A DNA stretch of 64,000 nt from a bacterium. GTDB lineage: Bacteria; Hydrothermota; DG-26; JAUXAN01. Below the pieces are notes generated by a model. That model saw nothing but the letters and a program-made list of their open reading frames with translations, ran no database searches and was not told where the DNA came from. Of this stretch, positions 39,218 through 49,783 are shown in pieces (within the stretch, counting starts at the first letter, position 1; each line of letters begins with the position of its first letter). The translations under genes and the position numbers were made by a program. The stretch is from positions 17,627-81,626 of the forward strand of contig JAUXAN010000005.1 of assembly GCA_030619885.1 (NCBI GenBank). The letters run 5' to 3'.

Positions 39218-41110
39218 ATGAACGAAAAAAAGAAAAAGAAGGACAAAGAGAGGTCAAAAAAGATCAGAACTATGACTTTCTGGGTCATATTATTTCTGTC
39301 TATTTTAGTAATATTCAATTTGATTGTAGGAAGAAAAAAACACGGGCAGGAAATTTCGTATTCAGAGTTCAAAGAACAGTTGAAATCCGGAAACATCGCA
39401 TCCGTAACTGTGGATAAAAAAGAGATAAAGGGAAAATTAAAAACAGAGTCCTCATTGTTCATTCCTGCAATGGAGAAAACTATCACTTTTAAGAATTTCA
39501 AAACCTACATACCTTTTGAGGACCAAGACCTGGCAGACGAACTTGTTGAAAAGGGTATTGAAGTGAATGCGAAACCTGCTTTCTCCTTGTGGGGAACGAT
39601 TGGTCCTTACATACCTCTCATTCTTCTGCTTCTCTTCTGGTTCATTCTTCTTGGAAGAATGCAGACAGGTCCCACAAAGGCATTCACTTTTGGCAGGAGT
39701 AAGGCGAAGGTAGTCTCTGAGGATAAACCAAAGGTAACATTTAAAGATGTGGCTGGAATTGAAGAGGCAAAACAAGAACTCTATGAGGTGATTGGATTTT
39801 TAAAAAATCCTCTAAAGTTTAGAAGATTGGGGGCGAGAATCCCCAAGGGTGTTTTATTACTTGGTGCTCCAGGAACAGGCAAAACCCTTTTAGCAAAGGC
39901 GGTGGCTGGTGAAGCCCAAGTCCCTTTCTTTTCAATAAGTGGTTCTGACTTCGTGGAGATGTTCGTAGGTGTTGGTGCATCTCGAGTGAGAGACCTGTTT
40001 GAACAGGGGAAGAAGAGCGCACCATGCATAATTTTTATAGATGAGATAGATGCGGTAGGAAGGTTGAGGGGAGCAGGTATAGGCGGGGGTCATGATGAGC
40101 GCGAACAGACGCTAAATCAGTTGCTGGTAAGTATGGACGGCTTCGACACACAGGACGGAGTTATTATACTTGCTGCTACCAACAGACCGGATATATTGGA
40201 CCCTGCCTTACTTCGTCCGGGTAGATTCGACCGACAGGTGATCATCGATAGACCCGATTTGAAGGGACGGGAAGGTATTTTTAAAGTACATACTAAAAAG
40301 AAACCCCTTGCAGAAGATGTCGATCTGAAGGTCCTGGCAAGAGGGACACCTGGTTTTTCAGGGGCTGATATAGCGAATATGGTAAATGAGGCGGTAATAC
40401 TCGCTGCAAGACACAACAGAAAAAAGGTCACCAGGATAGATTTTGACGAGGCGAGAGACAAGATACTCATGGGTATGGAACGAAAGAGCATGATCATCTC
40501 CAGTAGTGAGAAAAGAAACGCAGCATATCACGAGGCAGGGCATGTCCTCGTATCAAAGATGATCGAAGGGATGGACCCTATTCACAAGGTAACCATTATC
40601 CCGAGAGGAAGGGCACTGGGTGTAACCCAACAGCTGCCAATAGACGAGCGCCATAATCTTTCGAGGACCTACTGTATGAATCAGCTCGCATTCACCCTTG
40701 GAGGCAGGGCTGCAGAGAAAATAGTCCTCCACGATGTGACAACAGGTTCAGGTAACGACATAGAACAGGTTACAGGGATAGCACGGAAGATGGTTTGTGA
40801 ATGGGGGATGAGCGATAGTTTGGGTCCACTCACCTTCGGGAAAAAAGAAGAAGAGGTATTTCTTGGAAGAGAGATAGCAACCCATAGGGACTATTCAGAG
40901 GAGACAGCAAAGATTATCGATAAAGAGGTTAGAAAGATTGTGGAAGAAGCACAAAAGAGGGCAGAAGATATAATATTGAAAAATCTCCCTAAACTCCATG
41001 CCATTGCAAATGCACTTTTAGAGAAGGAATTGTTAGATGGAGATGAAGTAGATGAAATTATTAAAGGAGTGGCGGATGGACAAAAAAAAGATAAAAAAAG
41101 CGGTAGTTGA
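39218..41110 (+). CDS. ftsH: ATP-dependent zinc metalloprotease FtsH
   Basis: [36 protein letters not shown] region; TM N-terminus. Confidence 0.97.
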   Translation: MNEKKKKKDKERSKKIRTMTFWVILFLSILVIFNLIVGRKKHGQEISYSEFKEQLKSGNIASVTVDKKEIKGKLKTESSLFIPAMEKTITFKNFKTYIPFEDQDLADELVEKGIEVNAKPAFSLWGTIGPYIPLILLLLFWFILLGRMQTGPTKAFTFGRSKAKVVSEDKPKVTFKDVAGIEEAKQELYEVIGFLKNPLKFRRLGARIPKGVLLLGAPGTGKTLLAKAVAGEAQVPFFSISGSDFVEMFVGVGASRVRDLFEQGKKSAPCIIFIDEIDAVGRLRGAGIGGGHDEREQTLNQLLVSMDGFDTQDGVIILAATNRPDILDPALLRPGRFDRQVIIDRPDLKGREGIFKVHTKKKPLAEDVDLKVLARGTPGFSGADIANMVNEAVILAARHNRKKVTRIDFDEARDKILMGMERKSMIISSSEKRNAAYHEAGHVLVSKMIEGMDPIHKVTIIPRGRALGVTQQLPIDERHNLSRTYCMNQLAFTLGGRAAEKIVLHDVTTGSGNDIEQVTGIARKMVCEWGMSDSLGPLTFGKKEEEVFLGREIATHRDYSEETAKIIDKEVRKIVEEAQKRAEDIILKNLPKLHAIANALLEKELLDGDEVDEIIKGVADGQKKDKKSGS

Positions 41111-41630
41111 TTTCCTATCTGCAATTGGAGAGGACCCCACACGGGAAGGGTTGAAAGATACACCACAGAGGATTGCAAATATGTTAGAAGAAATCTTCTC
41201 CGGTGTAGGTAAGGATGTGGAAACGGAGATAAAACTGTATCACACAAAGAATGAGGATGAGATGATATTGATTAAAAATATTCCATTCTATTCTATGTGT
41301 GAGCATCATCTACTACCGTTTTTCGGAAAGGCACACATAGCATACATCCCAAAAGATAACAAAATTCCGGGTTTTTCAGGATTGGTAAGGGCAATAGATA
41401 TGATGGCAAAACGACCACAATTGCAGGAGAGACTGACCACCGAGATTGCCGATTTATTTGTGCGCATTTTGAAACCAATGGGTGTTTTAGTCGTAATTGA
41501 GGCAGAACATCTATGCCTGACGATGAGAGGCGTAAAAAAGCCTGGTTCTTTAACAATAACATCCGCTATGAGAGGGGTAATGAGAAAACAGCCCACCAGA
41601 GCCGAAGCCTTCTCATTGTTAAAGGGGTAA
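41076..41630 (+). CDS. folE: GTP cyclohydrolase I
   Basis: [46 protein letters not shown]. Confidence 0.95.
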   Translation: MDKKKIKKAVVDFLSAIGEDPTREGLKDTPQRIANMLEEIFSGVGKDVETEIKLYHTKNEDEMILIKNIPFYSMCEHHLLPFFGKAHIAYIPKDNKIPGFSGLVRAIDMMAKRPQLQERLTTEIADLFVRILKPMGVLVVIEAEHLCLTMRGVKKPGSLTITSAMRGVMRKQPTRAEAFSLLKG

Positions 41631-41833
41631 ATAAATTAAAGGATTTTCTTACAAAAAGGAAATAAGTCTTTTTGCTTCAAGAACTTCAAGAGGGCTCCAG
41701 TGTCAAGTCTTGACATAGGACTTTCATATTGCCAAGCACCCTCCTCGAATTTAAAAAGTACATTTTATCCCTACGGATCCGTATGGAAAAGTTTGATTCC
41801 ATTGTTGTGACTCAATCAGCATGTTATCTGCCA

Positions 41834-42303
41834 GTTGCGGGCTTGTCCGAGTGTGATGCGACAGTTATGCTTACGCAGCCTTGGGCCGAGAAACTATAAA
41901 AAGAATTAACAAAACCAGATCTGCGATCATGTGAATCCACCAAAAAGTAGCAAGCGAACCTAACATAGCAAGCGTGATAAAGTATGAAACGAGCGCCAAG
42001 GCATATCGAAGGATCCCCATGTTTATGACGAATTTGTACTTCACGGGATCTTTAGATGCAATGAAAAACATCACCCCAAAGACCAGCATAAGCGCACCAA
42101 AGGGGTGAATATAAACCAAAGCCTCCTCAATGTACTCAAGTCCAAAAAGGTTTGAAATCGCTTTGCTGCCAAAAAAAGCAGGGAGCCCGCGGAATACAAA
42201 TTCCACGATGGCTGCGATAATCAAAATAACTTTAGCCATTTTATCCTCCTTTTGTTTCTAAATTCTCAGAATTTAGATTAATTTTATTAAACAAGCCCGC
42301 AAC
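41834..42303 (-). other. Cassette-like module bounded by inverted GTTGCGGGCTTGT/ACAAGCCCGCAAC
   Basis: 13-bp inverted repeat immediately flanking a single minus-strand CDS. Confidence 0.5.
41871..42239 (-). CDS. Hypothetical four-TM membrane protein
   Basis: 122 aa, hydrophobic; MAKVILIIAAIVEFVFRGLPAFFGSK. Confidence 0.7.
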   Translation of the reverse strand: MAKVILIIAAIVEFVFRGLPAFFGSKAISNLFGLEYIEEALVYIHPFGALMLVFGVMFFIASKDPVKYKFVINMGILRYALALVSYFITLAMLGSLATFWWIHMIADLVLLILFIVSRPKAA

Positions 42304-42445
42304 CCGCAAATAATGTGTTTATATACGAACCAGGTTCATATATACCTTCCTATAAATGTCTTAATTCTCCGATACCACCCCCTTTTTGATACATGCTGTC
42401 AAGTCTTGAAGAGCTCTTTATATAAAATAGAATGTATTATTATAA

Positions 42446-42510
42446 ATTGTCAAGTAAAAAAACACTGAATTTGCAAAAAATTTATTAAAAATACTTCCAA
42501 ATAAAATTCC
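42446..42510. repeat. Dispersed about 65-bp AT-rich repeat, copy 1
   Basis: TTGTCAAGTAAAAAAACACTGAATTTGCAAAAAATTTATTAAAAATACTTCC. Confidence 0.6.
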
Positions 42511-42553
42511 ACATTATGAGCTTCTCCGTTATGTCATAGATTTTGTTAACTCA

Positions 42554-45500
42554 CTACTTGAGCAATTTATTATGCCAATAAATAGAAATTAGGACTATCA
42601 AGATAATTGCTAAAATAGCACCGGGAATAGCTGAAGGATGGGCATTCAATATGCCTTGCTTCAGCTCACCGAGGACAGCAACAGACCCCAACGCCAGAGG
42701 AACGAGTGCCAACTGAAAACGAAACACGAACAGGTAAGCCAAGAGATAAATAATGCCTGTAAGCAGACCCGAGAATAACCAGAAACGTAAGCTGTTTACG
42801 GAGGCTCCAGTAATGATAAATATCAATAAAATAAGCAATATAGAGAAAAGAATTTTCCTTTGGGTCCAACCTTTTGAGAAACGAGCTATCGCTGTAAAAA
42901 TAAGTAAAAACAATGTCGTTCCTATGATGTAACCCGTAAGAGGATTAAACCCGACGCCTAATATAGGTATAAAGCTACTCAAGGCGCTATATTTGGCCCA
43001 AAAAGGTTCCAGTGATGGCTCAAACAGCGCGGAAATACATGCTGATAGGCCAGCAATCAAAGCTCCCAAAGAAAAACCCAACCAGATAGAGTTCATATGA
43101 GACCGTAGAGTCTTCCAAGTCTGAATGAACCCTAAAACGAGCGCCGGACCGGCGGAGATAAATAGTATCCCCACAATAGGAAAAGCGATAGCTGCAAAAA
43201 TTTGATTCAACAGAGGTTCAGTAGTGGAAAATTTAGCTATTGTAGAAGGCCATTTATTAATTAAGTTTATGATTCCCAGACCGAACAATAATGCAAAGAA
43301 GCTAAGAAAGACCGAAACAGAAAACTTTTTACGACTCCAACTAATAATAGCTCCTATAACTCCAGCCAGAAATATTAGGAACATTATTGTGCCACTGAAG
43401 ACTTGAAATACTCTGATCAGATTCCTTTGATTGCGCTCTTGTCGAGCCCATTCCTCTGGAACATGAATGTAACGATAGGAATCCACCACTTTATCGCCAG
43501 AAATTTGCACTGCAATACGGGCTTCGCCTTCTTTCAATGGATAATTCAATGTGTCTGCAAATGTGAAAAGCCAATCTTTACGTTCAGGAAGCTTTGAAGG
43601 CTCAGCCGAAACTTCTTTCATCTTTGAAGGGTCAAGTTGATACTTTTCTGAAAGAACCGAATGTGCTATCTCACGTGCTTCATCTTCTGCTAAGCTGGCG
43701 CCGGCTCTTGCCTCAGGCAATTTATGTCGAAATCTTAAAACTTCACCTTCTTTTGCAATAAAAACCTGATACTCTTCGGCACGTTCAGCTACATCACCTT
43801 CAAACTGTACAAAACGAATTTTCCAGTGAGGGGATAATAAATAACTGCCAATTAAAACCTTATATTTTTCTCTACCACCTGTTTGCCAGATAAAGCGATC
43901 ATCTTGTTCTAAAGGAGTCTCGACACAACTAAGAAGTTTCCAGGAATCTGACAGTTCAATACCATGTTCAGTCAGTGTATTTCGCGCAAGCTTTTTAACA
44001 TCGTTGCGTCCTATGGTCAGGGAAAGTGCATAATTCTGGAAATTCGTAGCAAAGAACCAGATGACCAAGCCCAATATTCCTCCAACAAGCAGCAAACGAC
44101 TTGTTCTTGAACTGAATGCAGGAATTTCTGCAACTTTGATTTCTTTCGGTTCAGGCTCTACTTCTGCTTTTTCAGGGGGGTACCAGGAACGGTTGTAGTG
44201 TTCTTCTTTTACCTCACGCCATTGTTTGGTACGAAGCCTTGCCCAGACTATTACCCAAAGAGGAACAAGTGTCAGGATAATGACCAGTGCCTGGTTAACC
44301 CAGATACCCGGAGCAGAAGAGACGAATAAGGGCAGCGCAATCCAGACCACATCAACTGCAAAATGTAAAACAATTGCTGGTAAAAGACCAAAATAAAGGT
44401 AGATTAGTCCAAAAGCCAATGATGGAATAATCAACTCCACCACACGGGCATAGGCTGGTTGTTGTGGATAATTTGCATGACCTGCGCCGAAGATTAGGGC
44501 CTGAATAATGAAAGCAGAAATGATCCAGGTTCGGCGGTGACCAAACCTTTGACCGAGAAGAGCAGCTCCTGCAATGGGAATGGCACGGAACAGACACTCT
44601 TCCATAAACCCGGCTCGAAGGGAAATTGCTATCGAGGTGAGCCAGGGGAAATATGTCGCCAGTACATCAGGTTCAAATAGCGCCTCTGAGGGAGTCCACC
44701 ATCCTAACACCTTAGTTGCAAAAAAATACAGTGCGATATCAAAGGCAAAAAAGAGACTTACTGCCAGATAGCCACTAATGGTTCTTCCAAGAATAGCCGG
44801 GGAGCTTGCCACATCAGATGACCACAAACGCCACATTTGAACATGATGCGGAAAGGCCTTACGGGTAAGACTCTCTGCCGCCATAAATGAAACAGTAAGC
44901 AAGAGGCCAAAGCCCACAAAGATTAGAAGCAATTGCATAATTTGTTGTAACAGAAACCCCTGAGCAGATAGCGCAGTGTCATAATCCATCCAGGCTAATG
45001 GCCAGTGGTTGATACTTGCCAGAACTTGAATAAAGGCGACGAAAAGTCCCCAGAAAAGCGGCTTACGCCAGATAACCCAATGCTGGCGAAGTAGAAAGAA
45101 CAATCCAACGATGCATCCTCCAATAATATACAAAACGACCCCTGCGATTATGGCAGTATTAGCAATCGTATTATTGGCAGAGCGCATCTCTTCATAGCGA
45201 CGTAAAAATGCTTCCGGTATTTTTATAAAATGAACAAGTTCTGTGAGTTTATCACCTCCTACAACTAAAGAAAGGCGGTAGCGTCCTTCACCGATTTGCA
45301 CATCAAGTCGCTCGTAAACAAATGTGTGATCTGTTCGCCCACCTGGACGGACTTCCTGTGATTGTTCAACCAACTCGTAAGCAGTCAAATCAATCTTCCA
45401 TTTTTCTTCAGTAGTTGTTTCAGCAATTACCTGTGCAGAATCAGCAGTTAGACTTGCACCTGGTTCATCTTCAGGGAGCTTTTCAACAAAGCCGTAAGGT

Positions 45501-45871
45501 TGACCGCTGGGGGTGAAGCGAATAAGTGTCTCGTTTGTTTCACCCTCATTGAAATGGCGAACACGCCAGGTATAAGGAGAATACAGTCCTTCTTCCAACA
45601 TTTTAGCAAAAGCTTCAGTTCCACCTGACTCAAGTTCTACAAAATTTTGCACCATTCGATCAAGTTTAAATGACGCAGCCTGTTTAAAATCTTCTGGTTC
45701 CCAATCGTGTTTGTTTGCTAAATCCTGCGCAGATTGAAGAGCCGTCTGTCGATCCATTTTAAGATCAAGGGTTACTATAGGATATGCGCTTGAAAAATAC
45801 TTGAAAGTGAAAATCACGCTTCCAATAAATATTAAGGTAAATACGATCCAAAAAATTGGTTTTTTAAACAT
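42554..45871 (-). CDS. Very large CPBP (CAAX/ABI) family intramembrane metalloprotease with duplicated membrane/soluble halves
   Basis: RAGFMEECLFRAIPIAGAALLG, GAGHANYPQQPAYARVVE, LHFAVDVVW; two repeats of a DxxxARxxAxxxL soluble domain. RBS GGAGGTACT before MFKKP. Confidence 0.82.
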   Translation of the reverse strand: MFKKPIFWIVFTLIFIGSVIFTFKYFSSAYPIVTLDLKMDRQTALQSAQDLANKHDWEPEDFKQAASFKLDRMVQNFVELESGGTEAFAKMLEEGLYSPYTWRVRHFNEGETNETLIRFTPSGQPYGFVEKLPEDEPGASLTADSAQVIAETTTEEKWKIDLTAYELVEQSQEVRPGGRTDHTFVYERLDVQIGEGRYRLSLVVGGDKLTELVHFIKIPEAFLRRYEEMRSANNTIANTAIIAGVVLYIIGGCIVGLFFLLRQHWVIWRKPLFWGLFVAFIQVLASINHWPLAWMDYDTALSAQGFLLQQIMQLLLIFVGFGLLLTVSFMAAESLTRKAFPHHVQMWRLWSSDVASSPAILGRTISGYLAVSLFFAFDIALYFFATKVLGWWTPSEALFEPDVLATYFPWLTSIAISLRAGFMEECLFRAIPIAGAALLGQRFGHRRTWIISAFIIQALIFGAGHANYPQQPAYARVVELIIPSLAFGLIYLYFGLLPAIVLHFAVDVVWIALPLFVSSAPGIWVNQALVIILTLVPLWVIVWARLRTKQWREVKEEHYNRSWYPPEKAEVEPEPKEIKVAEIPAFSSRTSRLLLVGGILGLVIWFFATNFQNYALSLTIGRNDVKKLARNTLTEHGIELSDSWKLLSCVETPLEQDDRFIWQTGGREKYKVLIGSYLLSPHWKIRFVQFEGDVAERAEEYQVFIAKEGEVLRFRHKLPEARAGASLAEDEAREIAHSVLSEKYQLDPSKMKEVSAEPSKLPERKDWLFTFADTLNYPLKEGEARIAVQISGDKVVDSYRYIHVPEEWARQERNQRNLIRVFQVFSGTIMFLIFLAGVIGAIISWSRKKFSVSVFLSFFALLFGLGIINLINKWPSTIAKFSTTEPLLNQIFAAIAFPIVGILFISAGPALVLGFIQTWKTLRSHMNSIWLGFSLGALIAGLSACISALFEPSLEPFWAKYSALSSFIPILGVGFNPLTGYIIGTTLFLLIFTAIARFSKGWTQRKILFSILLILLIFIITGASVNSLRFWLFSGLLTGIIYLLAYLFVFRFQLALVPLALGSVAVLGELKQGILNAHPSAIPGAILAIILIVLISIYWHNKLLK

Positions 45872-45906
45872 AGTACCTCCTAAAATAGGGACAGTGCCCA
45901 TTTATT

Positions 45907-46075
45907 TGTTCCGTCCCTTACCTTCTAAACTGTTTTCTTCATTCTCAAACGGAAGGTCTATTTTCTCCAACACAAATCTTTCAATTTTATCTACTGCCTC
46001 AATAGCCTTCTTTGGCTGAGGTTTTCCCGGGCAAATCTTAACCAACCTTTGACCAATTTGATTTCTTCTTCATTC
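45907..46075 (-). pseudogene. HEPN-domain remnant downstream of an MNT antitoxin-like gene
   Basis: Translates as EEEIKLVKGWLRFARENLSQ, then a frame break and KKAIEAVDKIERFVLEKIDLPFENEENSLEGKGRNK*. Confidence 0.5.
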
Positions 46076-46079
46076 TTTT

Positions 46080-46460
46080 TCAAAGTATTTTCCCATCCTT
46101 AAAGATATGGTATAGATAAAACGGGTTTTTGGCTCTGAAATTCCACGCCACTTCCTCCGGTTTTCGTACCAACAAATCTACCGCGAACTTTCGTCCCCGT
46201 AATAATGCATCTACCTTTCGCCTTATCACTTTGCTGGATTCTTTACCATCTTTGATTATAAACAGGTCTAGATCACTATCTTGGTTAAAATCACCTCTGG
46301 CATACGAGCCAAACAGGATGATTTTTTCTGGTTGAATTTCTCGAACAATTTTTTCAACTATATAGTTTATTAACTCGGGTGTTATCTTTTCTGTATTTAA
46401 TCTTTGGTCTATGGACATTTCTATTTCCTCCAAAAATTGGAGCAATTGATTTCGTTTCAA
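46080..46460 (-). CDS. Minimal nucleotidyltransferase (MNT, antitoxin-like)
   Basis: IILFGSYARGDFNQDSDLDLFII. Confidence 0.82.
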   Translation of the reverse strand: MKRNQLLQFLEEIEMSIDQRLNTEKITPELINYIVEKIVREIQPEKIILFGSYARGDFNQDSDLDLFIIKDGKESSKVIRRKVDALLRGRKFAVDLLVRKPEEVAWNFRAKNPFYLYHIFKDGKIL

Positions 46461-46485
46461 TACATTTAAGTCAATTATTAAAACT

Positions 46486-46555
46486 TGTCAAGCCAAAAAA
46501 AACACTAAATTTGCAAAAAAATTTATTGAAAACTCTTCACAATTGCCAGCATACT
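46486..46555. repeat. Dispersed about 65-bp AT-rich repeat, copy 2
   Basis: TTGTCAAGCCAAAAAAAACACTAAATTTGCAAAAAAATTTATTGAAAACTCTTCACAATTGCC. Confidence 0.75.
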
Positions 46556-46567
46556 ACAACAAACCCC

Positions 46568-46595
46568 TTGACTTTTACAAATCTTGTGGTATAAA
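46568..46595 (+). promoter_or_regulatory. Sigma70-type promoter 6 nt upstream of ATG 46602
   Basis: TTGACT-16-TATAAA-agccct-ATG. Confidence 0.65.
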
Positions 46596-46601
46596 AGCCC
46601 T

Positions 46602-48638
46602 ATGTTTAAACTCATATGGTTCATAATCATACCTTCCATTGCATTGGCACAACTTCAGAGTCCTGTCGTCCGTGCAGTTCGTGTCACCGCACCACCCACT
46701 ATTGATGGAAAACTTGACGATGCTTGCTGGCAGCACTGCAATTCTGTAACTGACTTCTATATGGTCGATCCCAATCCAGGTGCTCCTGTAACGCAACCGA
46801 CAGTTGTTTATCTCTGCTACGATGATGAGAAGATTTATTTCGGTATCCATATGTCAGAAGATAAACCCGATGCAATCCAGGCGACAGTCACTCAGCGAGA
46901 TGGTGGTGTCTATATGGATGACTCTTTCGAACTCATGCTTGATACCTACTGCGACCGGCGCAATGCTTACTATTTTATGTCCAACCTCCTCGGAGCAAAG
47001 CTTGATGGTCGAATCATTGATGATGGTCGTAATGTCGATGAAACCTGGGACGCCTACTGGGAAACGAAGGCCAAACGCGTGGAAGATGGTTGGGAAATGG
47101 AAATAGCAATTCCGTTCTCTGAGCTCAATTTTCCTCGTGCTGATAGTCTTGTCTGGGGCATCAATTTCTGGCGCATTGAGCGGCCGCACTGGGAAAATAC
47201 CAGCTTCTCCCCAATAGAACTATGGTGCAAGGTCTCCAAATACGGTACCCTTATTGGCTTATCTATAAAACCTAAAGTTAAGAGATTCGAACTATTGCCT
47301 TACGCTGCCGATCGTTACGAACAGGACTCATTAACACCCAGAGCAGGCATCGACTTCGAATATGATGTCACATCAGATCTTATTTTTAATGCAACCCTCT
47401 GGCCTGACTTTGCCCAAATAGAAGCCGATCCTTACGGATTCAATCTCTCCTATGAGGAGGGTGAAGAACTCTATTTTCCTGAAAAGCGCCCCTTCTTCCT
47501 CGAAGGCAGCAGTATTCTGAGAACTCCAATCCAACTTTTCTATACTCGCCGTATAAATGAAATTCTCGCAGGCGGTAAACTCTATGGTAAAATTAAATCT
47601 ACCGAACTGCTGGCTCTCGATGTTCAGACCGAAGATAATGAGGAGAATTTCTCCGTTTTTCGACTTAAGCAAGAGCTTTTTACCACTACTACTCTCGGCG
47701 CTCTGGTAACGCATAAACAGCGCTCCGACACCTTCAGTCAGGCTGTAAGTATCGATATCAATCATCCAGTATATGGTCCCTTTCTCCTCACCTCTCAATT
47801 CTGCTCAACTCGAAATACAGGTGTTTCCGGTGACCAATGGGCAGGTCATATCGGCATCGAAGGTGAAACAGGTACCTATGGTGGGGAACTTATTGCAGGA
47901 CGCATCGGTCCTGATTTCTGGGTCAAGCAGGGTTTCATCAGTGTTTATGATATCAACAGACAGGGTATTTCTGGCGAATACTGGCATAAGTTATTACGTG
48001 ACAAAGGCATATCTAAGTGGCTCGAAGTTGGTGCAAATTTTGATTTTGCCCAGGAAATCGGAGATAAACTGGCGGTTGCAAATACTGAATTCTTTTCAAA
48101 TTTTGTCATGAGAAACAAATGGCGTATTGGCATTAAGGGTGTAAGGAATTATGAACGCTACGGTGATGATGAATTTGTCAACAGACTTATAGGATTCCAT
48201 ATAGAGAGTAATGTTGGTGGTGCGACTGGTATTGCTTCTTCCTATTTTATTGGCAGTTTATACGACTCATCATTTAGGATGTTTCATATTAGTTTCCTAT
48301 TCCTTCCAATCCAGCGGATCTCAGCCTTTCAAACTTTACGAGCTTTACGATTGGGTGAAACGAAATGGGAGTGGCTCACGAACACACGTATTTCATATAA
48401 AATAACTGATAAAGCATTTTTCCGTATCTTTCTCCAGGCAGATTCAGAAACCGGCACTGAAACAGAACAAACATATGCCATGGAAGACATCATGAATTTA
48501 AACGCCAACTTCCTCTTTGGCTACGAGTTTGCACAAGGAACCATTCTTTACCTCGTTTATAACCAGCCGCACAACTTCACTGACGAAACTGTTGACCATA
48601 TCTTCGTCGCCAAATTCACCTTTTCTTTCCAGTTCTAA
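46602..48638 (+). CDS. Secreted DUF5916/CBM9-like protein
   Basis: APPTIDGKLDDACWQHCNSVTDF, DDSFELMLDTY, FPEKRPFFLEGSSIL, C-terminal beta-barrel-like strands. Confidence 0.85.
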   Translation: MFKLIWFIIIPSIALAQLQSPVVRAVRVTAPPTIDGKLDDACWQHCNSVTDFYMVDPNPGAPVTQPTVVYLCYDDEKIYFGIHMSEDKPDAIQATVTQRDGGVYMDDSFELMLDTYCDRRNAYYFMSNLLGAKLDGRIIDDGRNVDETWDAYWETKAKRVEDGWEMEIAIPFSELNFPRADSLVWGINFWRIERPHWENTSFSPIELWCKVSKYGTLIGLSIKPKVKRFELLPYAADRYEQDSLTPRAGIDFEYDVTSDLIFNATLWPDFAQIEADPYGFNLSYEEGEELYFPEKRPFFLEGSSILRTPIQLFYTRRINEILAGGKLYGKIKSTELLALDVQTEDNEENFSVFRLKQELFTTTTLGALVTHKQRSDTFSQAVSIDINHPVYGPFLLTSQFCSTRNTGVSGDQWAGHIGIEGETGTYGGELIAGRIGPDFWVKQGFISVYDINRQGISGEYWHKLLRDKGISKWLEVGANFDFAQEIGDKLAVANTEFFSNFVMRNKWRIGIKGVRNYERYGDDEFVNRLIGFHIESNVGGATGIASSYFIGSLYDSSFRMFHISFLFLPIQRISAFQTLRALRLGETKWEWLTNTRISYKITDKAFFRIFLQADSETGTETEQTYAMEDIMNLNANFLFGYEFAQGTILYLVYNQPHNFTDETVDHIFVAKFTFSFQF

Positions 48639-48885
48639 CAATACCTTACCAATTCACCAAAACTACAGATCATAAAAAACCAATAGGGGAGAGGCGGATT
48701 GATAAAAGGGGTTAGGGTCACTATCCTTAATATATCAACACTATAAAATTGTCAACTAAAAAACAGAAAACCTGACCCCAGGTGGTTTGGTATAACATTT
48801 TCAGTAAAAAAATGCAACTATAAATTTATATTTAGGTAGTTTTTCGACAGGCTCCCGTAGTTTGTGGATAAGTAATTTAAAATCT

Positions 48886-49170
48886 TTAACCTTCTTTTAT
48901 GATTTCAAAAATTACTGTTCCGCCACCAGTGTATTCGTAAGGATCTAAGCATTCTACATAAGCTTTGTTGTTATCTTTTGAGAGACCCAAATCTTTTGGT
49001 GCAATTCCTCTTGCAAGGACACTATGATAAGGAAGGATTGATGCAAGTGAATGCATGCATAAGGTAATATTGGATTTGAGCTTGTAGCCATCCTCGATCA
49101 CAAATTCATCACCATCCTTATATACGGGACAATGTCCTTTTATCTCCTTAACTTTGATAATTAGTTTCAT
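48886..49170 (-). CDS. TIGR04076-like small protein
   Basis: MKLIIKVKEIKGHCPVYKDGDEFVIEDGYKLKS...LCMHSLASILPYHSVLARG. Confidence 0.7.
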   Translation of the reverse strand: MKLIIKVKEIKGHCPVYKDGDEFVIEDGYKLKSNITLCMHSLASILPYHSVLARGIAPKDLGLSKDNNKAYVECLDPYEYTGGGTVIFEIIKEG

Positions 49171-49183
49171 ATTTGACAATTAT

Positions 49184-49783
49184 TTATCTTATTATTCTCA
49201 ACCAATCATGTAGCAAGAATTGCATTCTTCCAATAAGCAATGATACCCTTGCCATAACCGTGTATCCAAATCCTGCACCAAACGCAAGCATTATGAACCA
49301 GATACCGATACGCGCCACACCTCCAATTGCTCCCTTATGCTCTGCAGAGAAGTAGAAATAAACAACAGTTGTAATTACTCCTATTACCATAATAATGCCA
49401 CTCACAGTCAATGTGGTAATTAGCGTTCCTTGAACTTGCTCAAATATAAGTCCTTGAAAGTTGCGTGGTATAGATATGCCAGACCATACTCCTATAGTAA
49501 ATGCGATAGGATATCTAACAAACCAAGAGTACTTAGGCACCATTACAGAAAAAGAGAGAAGTCCAAGTAGAGTAGGTATTATTATTATGAATTCTTTATT
49601 TAGAAGGGGTTCCCATACCATTGGTATAAATGAATTATGATAGTAAATACTAATTATATACCCTAGCGATACTCCAACTAAGAGGTGCTCAGCAAATTTA
49701 AAGAAAGGGTTATCTTTATAGAGAAAAGTTAAAACACATAGAGTAAGAAATGCTGCAGCCCATACCCATAGATTAGTAGACAT
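49184..49783 (-). CDS. Membrane protein, conserved-looking four-gene operon member 4
   Basis: Hydrophobic; FLYKDNPFFKFAEHLLVGVSLGYIISIYYHN; tightly packed with the next gene. Confidence 0.7.
   Translation of the reverse strand: MSTNLWVWAAAFLTLCVLTFLYKDNPFFKFAEHLLVGVSLGYIISIYYHNSFIPMVWEPLLNKEFIIIIPTLLGLLSFSVMVPKYSWFVRYPIAFTIGVWSGISIPRNFQGLIFEQVQGTLITTLTVSGIIMVIGVITTVVYFYFSAEHKGAIGGVARIGIWFIMLAFGAGFGYTVMARVSLLIGRMQFLLHDWLRIIR

Noticed and set aside
46584-46601. Start of the DUF5916 gene at 46584 as in the ORF track.
   Set aside because: That segment overlaps the -10 region; ATG 46602 gives a proper signal peptide.
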